Shown here: piece after piece, positions 21,640 to 33,423 of the stretch | Position numbering within the stretch: position 1 is the stretch's first letter | Layout: every line of letters starts with the position of its first letter | Assembly: GCA_026545765.1 (NCBI GenBank) | Contig: JAIFAC010000181.1 | Location: 87,650-151,649 of the forward strand | Reading direction: 5' to 3' | Length of the DNA stretch: 64,000 nt | Source: Plantago major | Taxonomy: Eukaryota > Streptophyta > Magnoliopsida > Lamiales > Plantaginaceae | Program-made: the position numbers and the translations under genes | Notes under the pieces: model-generated | The model's database searches: none | Seen by the model: only the letters and a program-made list of their open reading frames with translations | Told to the model about the DNA's origin: nothing

Positions 21640-24600
21640 GTAGTTGACAAAGGAAAAGGAGTAGCAACCCACCTTTGAAAGAACAACAAGTTCACAAGAA
21701 GCTTATGGATAAGGTTTCAAAAGAAACATAACCCTCGACATGTAACCATCCACATTGCTACATTACTAGGAAAGGAAGAATTGTCGAATAGGTAAATTCT
21801 CATCGTACCATTTTATGAAAATAAAGATGGTGCAGAACTAGTAAGGCTTCAAGAACGCTTTCAAAGCCAAAGGTGTTCAAATGGCATCGCTATCGTATAT
21901 TGGAAAAGTTCTTCGCAACAATATAAGGAAGGACAAGAACAATGGCGCATAGGTCGATATTGCACGAGTAACAGATGTATGGAAGAAATCTCAAGCCACC
22001 GAAAAACTGAATGCCAGAGCTAGAAGGAACTCGCCGAAAGGCTAAGTTTGGTCAAAAGCAATCCCGTAAACCTGTGGTCCGTAAGCACCAAAAGGAACAC
22101 CTAGAAACACCACAAGAAGGAAAATTGAGATCAAAATTACCGATTTTATCAGATCTCCTTCGATCAAATTATACAAAACAAACTCGCAAGAAATTCACTA
22201 AAATGTTGATTCCTCGAAGAATGTTTAGTCTAAATGGTTCTATCTCCAAGCAAGAACCTAACTCCTCGCTTCCTGTTTGTGCGTAACGCCTCGACTAAGG
22301 CTCAATGGCTATTTGATAGTGGATGCGAAAGCACATGACAGAGACAAAGCAACCGTCAACTACAAAACTTGCAACAATGGACCGTATATCGATTTGGTTG
22401 AGGAGAATTAAATCCTCTCGATTTGGCAACGCCAAATTAGGATCATTACCTATCACCGACGACATATGATAAGGGTTTAAAATATAATCTATTTAGCATG
22501 AGCCAGCTTTGCATAAGGGATTTATCAGAAATTCAAAGCAAAGTATTGCAAACTTATGTACAATGAGTCAAAGCATACCTTAGTTGCTCGCGGAAAGGCG
22601 CCTTTATGTTGCCGATCGGGCATCTCGCCACAATCAAGAATGTCTCATGATGAGTCTATCAGTCACATGTAAGAGCACTAGTTATGGCACAAAAGAATGA
22701 GTCACTTGAATTTCAAAACTCAACAAACTTGCCAAGAAAGAGTTAGTGGTCAGCCTTCCCAAAACATCTTTCAAAAGGATGGTATCTGCTCACTGCCGAT
22801 GGGGAAACAATCTAAAATCTCTTTCAAGTCCAAAACCGTATACTTTAAGTGTTAGACCACGCAACTATTACACATGGATCTTTTGAATCATCCAGAATTA
22901 GTTATGCAGAAAGAAGTATGGTCTTGTTGTTGTAGATGACTTCTCAAGATTCACTTGGGTTGTCTTTCCAAGCACAACTGATGCAAGGGTGGAGATACCA
23001 AACTTGTCAATAAGCTTGAAGTCATGAAAATGACAAGGTATCTTCAATCGTATAGACCATGGTACCGAGTTTGTTAACCAAGACATTAAGGAGTTTTGTA
23101 CCAAAGAAAGGTATACAACACCAACTTTCCTCTCAGAAGAACACCACAACAAAATGGTGTTGCGAAAGGAAAATAGAACACTTAAAGAAGCAAAGAATGA
23201 CAATGCTAGTTTATTAATCGAGATAAGTGAAGTTTATTAGGTTGAAGCTATAAACACAGCATGCTACACTCAGAACAGATGTTTGATAAACAAACACCAT
23301 GGCAAGACCCCTTATGAACTCTTGGTTGGTAGACTTCTAATATCAAACATCTAAAAGTATTTGGTTGTAGATGTTTTGTTCTTAACAATGGAAAAGAGTA
23401 TCTAAGGACATTTCAACCAAAGGCAGATGAAGGTGTGTTTCTTGGTTATTCTATGAATAGCAAAGCATACAGAGTTTACAATAAAAGAACAAAGAAGATT
23501 GAAGAATCAGTTCATGTTGTATTCTATGAAGGGAGCAAGAAAACACCCCTTGCTGATGAACTCTCAGAAAGGTTCAAGGAACTAATGATAAAGGATTCTG
23601 AAGAGGAACTCTCAGAAAGGAAAAACATCATTGTGGAAAGAGAGGATGACTCTGACGAAGAAAAGCATGAAATGCCTAGTAACAACCAGATGATTCTCAG
23701 ACATGATGAAGAATTTCCTATGAGAATTCCATAAATGGAAACTGAAGATGTTCATCAGAGAGCTAATTTTGGAAATAACCTCTCTGACAGGCATGTCCCA
23801 TAAAGCTCTCACACTGAGAAAGTGTCAGACATTCACCGCCCTTCTGAGGTGCAAAATGTCACAGATACTGAAGAAGTATCAAGTCATAATCATAGTGATT
23901 CACATTCAGATCACATAGATGTTGACCCTACTAGCCCTAAACCCATGATGAGATGGATCAAGGATCATCCTGCAAAAGATGTAATTGGACCAATCAATCA
24001 AGGTGTTAGGACTAGGAGAGCAATAGCTGAAAATGCTAATTCTCTCTTTGGATGTTTTATCTCAAACATTGAACCAAAAACTATAGAAGAAGCATTAAGA
24101 GACCAAGACTGGATCTCTACAATGCAAGAAGAGTCGATCATTGAAAGAAACAAAACCGGAAACTAGTTCCATTCGTAGAAGGAATATCCGTGATTGGAAC
24201 TAAGTGGGTTTTCGTAAACAAGATGAATGAATCGTGAAATAACCGTAAACAAAGCAAGGTTGGTTGCCAAGGATTCACCCAGATCAAGGTTTAGATTTTG
24301 ATGAGTCATATGCACTGCTGCGATTGATGCAATAAGACTCTTTCTAGCCTTTGCAGCTCATAAAGACTTTAAAGTTTATCAGATGGATGTCAAAAGTGCA
24401 TTCTTGAATGGTGAACTTGCTGAGGAAGTCTATGTTGAACAACCACCTGGTTTTGAAGTTTCCTCAGAAAGTAGAATGGTCTATAAGCTACGTAAAGCTC
24501 TTTATGGATCAAACAGCTCCAAGAGCATGGTATGACACTTTGGCCAAATACCTTCTGGAAAGTGGTTTCAAGAAAGGTGAAGTTGATAAAACTCTATTTA

Positions 24601-25560
24601 CTTTAAACCATGATGGGAAACTACTCTTAGTTCAAGTATATGTTGATGAAATCATATTTGGATCTAAGGACAAGCAACTTTGTGATGACTTTGCAAATCT
24701 CATGAAAAGTAAGTTTGAGATGAGCATGATGGGAGAATTGAACTATTTCCTAGGATTGCAAGTCAAGCAACTCAATGATGGAATATTCATTAGTCAGACA
24801 AAGTATGCAAAAGACATGCTCACAAAGTTCAAACTTAAGCCTTCTGAAAAGAATGCTAAGATACCTATGAGCATAGGAACCAAGATGACCTATACTGAAT
24901 CAGATAAGAGTGTTGATGAACACAAGTATGGGAAATTGATAGGTTCACTACTTTACCTCATCGCAAGCGCACTGATATTCAATATGCAATGGAGTGCTAG
25001 ATTTCAAACAAATCCAATGCAATCACACTACAACATTGCTATGAAAATATTAAGGTATGTGAAAGGTACAAGAGATGGTTTGTGGTATCCTAAAGAAAGT
25101 GGATCGAAGTTCGCTAGTTACTCAGATGTCGATTATGCCGGATCAATGCTTGATAGGAAAAGTACCTCAGAACTTATCAGCCGAACTAGACTTATCTCAT
25201 GGTTTAGCAAGAAACAAAACTCAATTGCAACTTCTACCACAGAGGTCGAATATATTGTCACCGGTTGTTGTGCAACACAAATTCGTGGATTCAACAACAA
25301 CTCGTAGACTATGGACTCAATGAAGAGAAGACTCATTTTCTGTGATAACACAAGTGCTATTGCAATCACAGTAACCCCAAATTCCATGCCGTAACAAAGC
25401 ACATTGATGTTAGACACCACTTCATCGAGACCATGTCGATAAAGGCAATATAGAGATACTCAAGATTGGCATGTAAGACCAACTTGCGTATATCTTCACT
25501 AAGCCCTTACAAGAAAGCCGTTCTTGACCTTAAGACATAATCTTGTATTAATGGAGTTGC
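21640..25560 (+). pseudogene. pol: Copia A pol (protease, integrase, reverse transcriptase, RNase H)
   Basis: The order is Copia type. Protease QWLFDSGC has its active-site DSG at 22315-22323. The integrase zinc region has LWHKRMSHLNF near 22680. The integrase core has VVVDDFSRFTWVVF near 22920 and TPQQNGV near 23140. VFGCRCFVLN and FLGYS follow. Reverse transcriptase runs from TKWVF through [14 protein letters not shown] and QPPGFE, with catalytic YVDE where YVDD is expected (24639-24650). FLGLQVKQ follows, and RNase H shows LDRKST and TEVEYI, ending with TKHIDVRHHFI-like sequence. Many frameshifts and stops occur, and several coincide with CTG/CAG differences from copy B, for example at the [19 protein letters not shown]. 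Only 24408-25307 is long and open (299 codons). Confidence 0.85.
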
Positions 25561-26476
25561 CTAAGGACCGAAAAATTGTCCTCAATCTCTAAAAGACCGA
25601 AGTGAGTAGGCCTCCGAGAATGTGTTCTCGTAAAGCCAAGTTGATAAGAAGTGATGCAAAGGTTTCTGAGTAGCAACACTCAGAAAGGCAAAATATTTCT
25701 GGAATGGGTATCCAGAAAGGCAAAGGTTGGTACACACTTAATAAGTAAATAAAACTAGAACTTACTTACTGAGAGTGGGTCAAATACATTCAAACAACTG
25801 AAGCTTCTGACACTTGAATTCAGAAAGCTATGTAGTCATAAAGAGAAATGGACACACAAAGCCCAAAAGGTATAAGTTCTGAAAGTCAAACATGTGCAAT
25901 GTCTTGTATTTTTATCATTTTCATGATAAACAATATATAGATAAGAACTTGACACTCAGAATGATAAGCTCAAACGATTAAGTGTTCCTACTCTTTACTA
26001 AGTGACACAATGAATGTAGCATATTAAAAATCCATCAAGTCAGCACATTACCATTTGTTGATTGATATCATTACAAGATATTCAATATAAGCCCTTGATG
26101 AATAAACGTTTGATCTCAACGGTTGAGATTAAAACAAAGCAAGTAATGTCTGTTGAGAAATGCGCATGGCCCACTACGATTTAATGAAGTACAAAGGACG
26201 CATTCACGCCTATGCAGATGCAAAGACACGCATTCATATTCAGCTATATGTATGTTGTATCTATGTACATTTTGTCTGCTATATATATAGGATTTGGGCA
26301 AAAGACAAACACTTTTACCAATTCCGAAATTTCAAACTTGCATCAAAACATCAAAATCTCTCAAGATTTCTGCAAAAATCAACTTCTTGTGCTTAGTCTT
26401 CTGAAAAGATAGACTAATCTTGATTAATTGTGCAATATTCATCTGAAAAACACTCACTCTAAACTCTATATAAGAG
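25561..26476 (+). other. Spacer between pol and the extra ORF in Copia A
   Basis: No credible ORF. A TATATATATAGGATTTGGGC stretch near 26281 lies about 190 bases upstream of the extra ORF start. Copies B and C have an equivalent TATATATA/GCCAAAATC element, so this could be a promoter for a subgenomic transcript. Confidence 0.5.
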
Positions 26477-28060
26477 ATGGCACCCAAGAAGATGACCACC
26501 AAGAACCCTAAGGCAACATCCTCTCGCCTCACCGAAAAGCAAGGAGGAAAGGAACTTAAGGTGTTGAATAAACGCCTTCTGGGAAAGTTTACCCCATCAG
26601 ACTGGAACCCTAAACACAAAATGAATTGGGGAGCCTTTCTAGTAAAGATATATGTATCAACAGTTATATCTTCAAAACCAGAAAGGAAACTGATATTGGG
26701 AATGCTGAAGAACTCCCATATCTACAAGCTTCTATCTGCTGCACCCAGTGGACTATCCACACTGGATGTACTGGAGTTCTATAACAACTCTAAAATCTTC
26801 ACAAAAGTTGTGAATGATGAAGAAGAAAAATACATGCAGACTGAAGTCCAAGGACAAGAAATTGTTCTAGACTGCAAGACTTTCTGCAAGATATTCCGAT
26901 TGAAAAATCGAGGAACATTTGAAGACATCAACATCAAGGACGCTTCCATGATTCAAGGCGTCAAAGAGCTATTTGAAGCAATCCAGTTAGAAAATGCAAA
27001 AGGTTGCCAGAGACTTTGTTCAAGGCCATCGAATTAGTCATCTCCGTAAACACTGAGTACTTTAGCTCTTATTCGTCCGTTTTGATGGCAACAAAGGTGG
27101 AGTAGACCAAATAAGCATGGAGAGATGGATGATGATGCATCTTCCAACAAGAAGCATGAAGGCGTGAAACCCACTTCAATTGGGAAGTACGCCTTCAAAA
27201 ATTTCTCGACATATTGAGGAATTTGAGCCCAAAATCATCAATGGCCTTGCCGAGCCAAAGGCTAATATGCACTTTGGTCTCGTAATGCTACATTCGAAAC
27301 AATGGGAATCACTCTCAGAGAGAGGCAGGAAATCCCAATCACCAACTCCCTTTTCAGACACGCTTTTGAAGAAAAGGAGAAACTTCCTGCTGAGAACGCA
27401 CTTTAAAGGCGTAAGAAGAAGAAACCGCATGTTAAGGTGAGGAGGTCTCTGAGCAAGCAAAAGCTAAACCTCCAGTTGCCAAGAGAAAGAGGACTCATAG
27501 CAAAAGAGCCTCCAAGTCCCTAATCATACAAGAGGCACAACCTTCTGGAGACAAGGTCTTAGAAGATGTTGGACGCTCAGAAAGGCAACTCCAGAATGCC
27601 CCAATAGTCCTGAACCAAAATGCTCCAGAACTCTCCAGAGATGATAGAAATATCATTGATGGGTCTGCACCAACACAGAATAGTGATTCTGAGGATGATG
27701 AAGTACTTGCAAAAGTACTCAAAAGATTCAAGTATGAGACCCATGGAGGAGCATCAAGCTCATCTCTTCAGAAAGACAAGAGCCCCTCTGCCCAGCAGGA
27801 AGAAGAAGGCCTGGGTGAGGAAGATAGAATAATGGAAGATGTTGCCATTGCTTCCACATTCACAATGCCAGCACTTAATTTTGCTGAAGAAAACCCTGTT
27901 CTTGAACAGGTTCCTCAACCTTCTGAGAGAGCTCAATTCTCAGAAAGGGATCAAACTGAGATGGAAACTCAGAATGATACTGCAGAGGAGATCAATAATG
28001 AGCACAGAGAGACTGTGGAATCACCACAAGTTCAAGAGATCAATGATCACCGACTTATCT

Positions 28061-28140
28061 GTGTAACAAAGATAGTTCAGATTCAACATGTCAACATAAT
28101 TGTATGTTAACTTGTTACTCATAAGTCAGATTTGTTACAG
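28061..28140 (+). other. Intron 1 of the Copia A extra ORF
   Basis: Donor is CTGTGTAACA (GT at 28061 or 28063), acceptor TTTGTTACAG at 28140. Joining from 28063 keeps phase 0 into an acidic exon starting ANLETHFQ. Read unspliced, the frame stops at 28108-28110. Confidence 0.6.
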
Positions 28141-28254
28141 GCCAACTTGGAGACACACTTTCAGGGGGAAGAAAACCTGTCCACCCCCTTGAATCAAGAA
28201 GAGGTTCCTCCAACCTCAGAACATCAAGAAGAGCCTGTCCCACATGTAGTAAAA

Positions 28255-28325
28255 GTTATCTCTGAACAAGAAATAACTAACTAAAATTTCTCTTATGTTC
28301 TAATATTCTTAATGTCTCTTCTTAG
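28255..28325 (+). other. Intron 2 of the Copia A extra ORF
   Basis: Donor AAAAGTTATC, acceptor GTCTCTTCTTAG. Phase 0. The intron carries in-frame stops. The 114-bp exon before it is open. Confidence 0.65.
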
Positions 28326-28428
28326 GCTCCAACTGAGAAAGTAGTGGTGGTGGAACCAACACCCCAAAACCTAGAGATTCCGTGGTTAAAAGCTTTCGAG
28401 GAAGTATTTACCGAGCCTTCACGAGAAG

Positions 28429-28500
28429 GTAAGTAATCGCATAGTCTTCTTCAACGAATGCTCGAAAACCCACTACTAAAATCTCTTATGTTTGTTACAG
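28429..28500 (+). other. Intron 3 of the Copia A extra ORF
   Basis: Donor GAAGGTAAGT, a near-perfect consensus, and acceptor TTTGTTACAG. The 103-bp exon before it reads APTEKVVVVEPTPQNLEIPW and onward. Confidence 0.75.
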
Positions 28501-28642
28501 CTCACCAAGAACAATTCGATGGAGAAACACAGGTCATCTCCGCCAAAGAAACTCAAATCACGAACAAGCAGTACCTACAGAAAAGGTGCCAGAAACCCCC
28601 AAGGTTTCTGAGGAACATGCTACTGAGCTTCCTCACTTGGAA

Positions 28643-28722
28643 GTAAGTGAAGTCTCTGAAAGCACTTTTCCACCTATCTTTTCTGTTAAAAGTTTCTAAA
28701 CATGTTTGATTTTAATTCTCAG
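28643..28722 (+). other. Intron 4 of the Copia A extra ORF
   Basis: Donor GGAAGTAAGT, acceptor TTTTAATTCTCAG. The preceding exon ends VSEEHATELPHLE in the frame that fits this donor. One base appears lost in that exon (142 bp here, 143 in copy C). Confidence 0.75.
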
Positions 28723-28839
28723 GTTCAAGCAGAAAGAAAGGTTGATGAGGATAAAAATTCTCCGCACACCAAAGTATCTGAGGCCTCTGTGCCTAAGAAA
28801 GCAAAAATACACGCAGATGAGCCTAGTGTTTCTACACAG

Positions 28840-28920
28840 GTATGCTCAGAAAGCTCATTTCTGCACACAGATACTAACACAAGTGGTTTGAACAAAACTA
28901 ATTTGAACACTTTCTTTCAG
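28840..28920 (+). other. Intron 5 of the Copia A extra ORF
   Basis: Donor ACACAGGTATGC, acceptor ACTTTCTTTCAG. It is 81 bp long and free of stops in frame, so it can be read through or spliced. The homologous intron in copy C (59862-59939) is 78 bp. Confidence 0.7.
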
Positions 28921-31650
28921 GCTCAAAGTCTAGTGCCAGTTAATTTACTCAAGGCCTTCCAGAAGCACACCTTAAAGAAACATCTCAAGTGCTTTAGACA
29001 ATGGCAGAAACTCAGAAAGGCTGACCTTTCTGAAGTAGCCAGAGTAATCGACGTCCCAGAAAAGAGAGCAATTGCCCTAAATCTGGAGGATTATATCCAT
29101 GCATTGTTCCCTACAGAGTCCTACTCATTTGCCACTCTAATGCATGAAGACTTCATTCATGAAGTAGCACAAAGACTTATAGCAGATTTCAAGTGTACGG
29201 ATGCTCAAACCCAAGAGCAGATGGTTACCCATCCTGCCTTGCCCAGCAAGCTCACTACTTATCCTGCTGAACAAGAAGAAGTTAATGGGAGGATGATTAC
29301 ATTCCCAAATGTGATCAACCTAGTTTCAGAAGATGACGAGGAGATGGACGAAAATGATCATCAAGAACCTCCCTCCGAGCATCCAAACCAAGAAACAAAG
29401 AACAAGAGTGATGATGATGATGATCAGAATGATGATCCCCAACCTAGACAAGGCGGGATTCAGAAAGCTAGCAAAGAGAGTGGAGACAAGGCTACTCCCT
29501 CAATTGCTCAGAAAGCTCCATCATCATCACCTCTCAAGTCTCATCAAGACACCCAACAGGCTGAACACAATGATGCCTTAGAAGAAATTTCAGCCGTTGA
29601 GTTTAGAATTGAACAACTCAGAAAGGTATTGGAAGAAGAGAAGAGAATCAACATTGAGACTCAAGCTCTTGTTGATGAAAAGGAAGCCAAAATCAAAAAG
29701 CTCGAAGAAGCTAATGCCAAAGAATTGGCACTCCTAGATGAGCAAAGAAATTTGAAGAATGCCATTGTTGTCACAGCTGCTGAAATAGATGCAACGGATG
29801 ACAATAATGATGAAGAGAATGATGCTGAGACTGCATCAGAAATACCTTCTACATCTTCTCGTATACCAAAGACACTTGATGGAAAGCAGAAGAAGATTGT
29901 CAATCTGCAAACAATCCAAGAAAATGATTATGATAGTGATGCTGCAACCCACAACTTGATCACTGAAGCAGAAGATGAGAGACTTGTCACTCAGCACAAA
30001 AGAGCCCTACTTGCTCCTCATATTTCTCTGCACCAAGTAGTTCAAGAAGTGAAGAGCACTGCAAGGAACAAAGGTCTTTTAGAACTCGTAAAGACACTAG
30101 TTGCCCAAGATACGTATGCTAAAACCCTTCCCGTAAGAGATGAAGCCTTCGTCATTGCTTTACTCAACAGAGCAACCAACATCGCTCTCTCTCAGAAAGA
30201 CCTAGGGTTGGTCAGGGATGAGGATTGTAACAATGCTAATGAAGCATTGAATGAAGCCAGCCATGCTGTCCTGCAAGCCAACGCCATCCTAAGGCCACTT
30301 GAAGAGCTCAACACAAAGGAGCAGAATCGTTGATGTAATACATAGTCAAGAAGGAACTTCAAGAATTAGTCGTGGTGCACAACAATCTCCGTAAAACTTT
30401 GAAACTCTCTCAAGCTTATGCTATCATGAGTCACCATTCATGACTAAGGGGAAGAAGAGATGCCTCTAAAGGCAGAGGAAGAAAAGAAAACAATCAAATC
30501 CTCCTCCTCAAGTCAACTTGTCATTAAGGACACCACTTGAGACACCCTTGTCAAGAAGTTGTTCCAGATCAACCACCGTGTATACGAGAAGTATGATCAC
30601 TAGGGGAACCAAGTCCCTTAGAATCTCAGAAGAGAAGAAGACTTCTGAAGAAGAAGAAAAGGAAGAAGGAGAAGTAAGAGGCCAAGAAAGCTACAAGTCT
30701 CCAATTTTGGACTACAATGATGATGAGGATGATTCTGATGAACATCCACTTCACAAGAAAAGGAGACAAGCAACTACTTCACAACCTCCTCTGGCAAAGA
30801 AGTTCTTAGCCTGTAACTCCTTCCGCAACACCAAGTCTATACAAGGAACATCCACCAAAGACAAATTCAAGGCAGGAAGAAAGGTTTAGAGGATCTCCTA
30901 ACAGAAGGCCACCAAATAGAAAAGCAAGAAGGGATTTCCAGTTTGGCAGAGCAAATAATGAAACACATCAAGAAAGGCCAACTGATGCCCACATTGAGTA
31001 TATGAAGACTAGTAATGAAGAATCTTCATATAGGTGCATTCTGAACAAGAGAGGGTATTGGATTCTGGAACTACAACATCTACTTGTCAATGATAAGTTT
31101 CAACTCCCATCCTCAACCAGATCCTCAAATGGAGAGAAGGCAAGCTTTAATTGCTAAAACCCGAGCACCTTCATGCCTCGCTTAAACTTTGAAGTAGAAA
31201 AGAGGAATGAAGCGTAAAGATGGATCTTTCTTTCACCGTCTTACCCAAAACCCCGATGATGTACACAAGGTAAGAAAACCTGATGGTAGCTACAAATAGA
31301 AGAACAAACTAGGTGTTTCAACCTATGAGTCATTCTATATGACATTCGATGAATACCTAGATGATATACACTATCCGGAAGAAATATACAAGTATTTCAA
31401 CCTATCTCAATGTAAGTAGACCATGCATGGGTCTGGGAAAGTACTTGGTCAAACATTTTCATGAAGAATCACAAGCTTGGCAAGAGTTACCATGAAATAT
31501 GTGACTTATCCGTAAAGACAGAGCTCTCGTCAAGGATTCTTTATGACTATGTCCAAGAATGCGTAAAAGTGGATGATCATGTCAATCGATCCGTAAGGGT
31601 GTCAAGAACTTGAGGTATCGAACCCAAGTCAGGATTCAAGACTTGAAGAC

Positions 31651-31990
31651 TAGTAACATTAGAATACTCTCGAGCTTCGACTCTCCTTTGTTCTAATTTA
31701 CTTAGTATGTTTTATTACTTTTGTAATCTTGCCGATTGTTTCAAAATCTCTATCCGTAAAAGTTGCATCTTACTCTATAAACTGCACTATCTCAAGATCA
31801 TACTCGTATACATTGTAATAGATGACAACTTATCAAAGAAAGATCACTTCTTGTGATTTGGTTGATGTTTACTTTCTCCACTTAATTCAACTAAAATTGA
31901 ATATCATTTGAAATGATTAAGTGGTGGATTGTTTTCTCTTCCAGGATTACAATTTTGTAATAGGACTTGAAAGATAGTCATGGATGACTG
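31651..31990 (+). other. Copia A 3' non-coding region
   Basis: AT-rich, no ORF, leading into the polypurine tract. Confidence 0.5.
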
Positions 31991-32007
31991 ATCAAAAGGG
32001 GGAAATT
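31991..32007 (+). other. Polypurine tract of Copia A
   Basis: ATCAAAAGGGGGAAATT directly before the 3' LTR. Copy C has GATCAAAAGGGGAAATT. Confidence 0.85.
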
Positions 32008-33418
32008 TGTTAGAATATCATAGTATTTTGATCTCTCATCTCATGTTCTTATCTTAGCCGTAAAGGTGATTGAGTGCTCTCGTTCACTTGAACATTGTAA
32101 AAGAGGAAATCACTGAGTATGATTAGTCTAGTAAATCTTGTATTAGGATTATAGGTCTCTGAGTGTAATTTTTATTTCAAGAAGACCATGAAGATCAATC
32201 CTAGCAATGGAGCTTTTCTGAAGATTAGAAGACTGAAGATTGCACAAGGTTTATGAAGACACAAAGGTTTAGTCTAACTCAGAAAGACTATGTCCTTAAT
32301 CCTTTCTTAAGAATATTATCTTATTTTTGGGATATGATTCTGAACATATGACATCATGAGTATGGAGCATGCAAGCCATCAGAAAGGCTCATGTATCCGT
32401 TGAGACTAAAGGACAATGAACAGTACTATGCATTAAATGCATCGCGTAAATGTCGCAAAAAGCAAATTCCTCTGAAAAATGAGATAGTGACTTCTGAGTA
32501 CATAGTTCAAGATATAAACGGATATAATTTGATAGAGAGCGCAACGTATACAATTCAAACGCCTCTCAAATTTATCTATATATATCACACACTTAGATGC
32601 TTGAAGAACATACCTTAGAATGCTCTATCTTGCAAATTAACCATCAAGCAAAGTATTCTCTCAAGCACTCTACTACCCTTTCTGAAAGCTTTCTGTTGCT
32701 TGAAGAATCACTAGTAGTTCTAAGTTGTCCTGAACCTTAACAAGAGATTATTATTCGTGAAAGAGTTGAACTATCAGATACCCTTTCTGAAGCTCATTCT
32801 CCGTAATCTAACATCAATTACTGGGTCAAGAAGAGCAGACTGTCATCCACTGAACAAGTGTATTAAGTAGTCTTGTTCTATTAGGCTCTCTGAAAACATA
32901 ACTGAAAAGTTATACGAGAAGCCTCTCTGACAAACCTTATAACCAACACCATCAAGGCGTGGAGTAGAGGAAGTACTTGATTTGGAAAATCAGGGAATAA
33001 CTCCAAGGTTATCTGAGTAGAGGAAGTACTTAGCTCTAGGAGCTGGGGAATAACTCAGGGGGAACATTTGGTTGGGAACCATTTGTTTAGGAATCTTAGA
33101 ATAATTTTTATTGTAAGGTGAATTCAATTATCTATTCTAGTGAATTCTAGGTCTCAGAAAGACCGAAGTGGATTAGTTGGAGGATTACGCCACCTCCAGA
33201 TACCACTATACTTGCTGTGTTATTTACCTTTCTGTATTTACATTTCAGCAAAGCACACACACACTTACTTATTGTTTCTACACATACCTATCTTAAAGTC
33301 TTCCGGCCTGAATTTAAGTATCGAAACCCCTGTGGTTCTCGAGAACCGTGTTTATCGACAAAGTTCTAAAGACTATTCACCCCCTAGTCTTTTTACTTTG
33401 CCGTTATCCGGACCAACA
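32008..33418 (+). repeat. 3' LTR of Copia A
   Basis: TGTTAGAATATC to GGACCAACA, 1411 bp, followed directly by the TTTCC duplication at 33419-33423. Confidence 0.95.
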
Positions 33419-33423
33419 TTTCC
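33419..33423. other. Target site duplication of Copia A, right copy (TTTCC)
   Basis: Pairs with 18241-18245. Confidence 0.95.

Larger units (their letters stand above)
26477..31650 (+). pseudogene. Extra 3' ORF of Copia A, spliced, function unknown
   Basis: Starts MAPKKMTTKNPKATSS at 26477. The N-terminal domain (to about 27037) has KLILGMLKNSHIY and LDVLEFYNNS..., followed by GQEIVLDCKTFCKIFRLKN. It faintly recalls the plant-transposon-protein domains found in other elements. Broken frames follow to about 27830, then acidic Glu/Gln/Pro-rich exons separated by five short introns (28061-28920). The main C-terminal block (to 30333) begins AQSLVPVNLLKAF and includes LEDYIHALFPTESYSFATLM. It also has acidic runs and a coiled coil near residues 290-350 of the 543-codon frame. 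A basic/acidic stretch (30518-30889) and further broken pieces run to about 31650 (YESFYMTFDEYLDDIHYPEE). There is no clear membrane segment, so an envelope role is not supported. Position matches the env-like ORF of SIRE elements. Confidence 0.6.
18246..33418 (+). mobile_element. Copia LTR retrotransposon A with an extra intron-bearing ORF (SIRE-like)
   Basis: A complete 15.2-kb element. The 5' LTR is 18246-19670, followed by an initiator-Met primer site, gag, pol in Copia order (protease, integrase, reverse transcriptase, RNase H), and a long extra ORF region of about 5 kb. A polypurine tract and the 3' LTR (32008-33418) complete it. LTR ends are TGTTAG...CCAACA, and the TSD is TTTCC. The size, the long LTRs and an additional ORF between RNase H and the 3' LTR suggest the SIRE/Maximus lineage of Copia; lineage is inferred from layout. 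Reading frames are broken in many places, so the copy looks defective. Confidence 0.9.
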
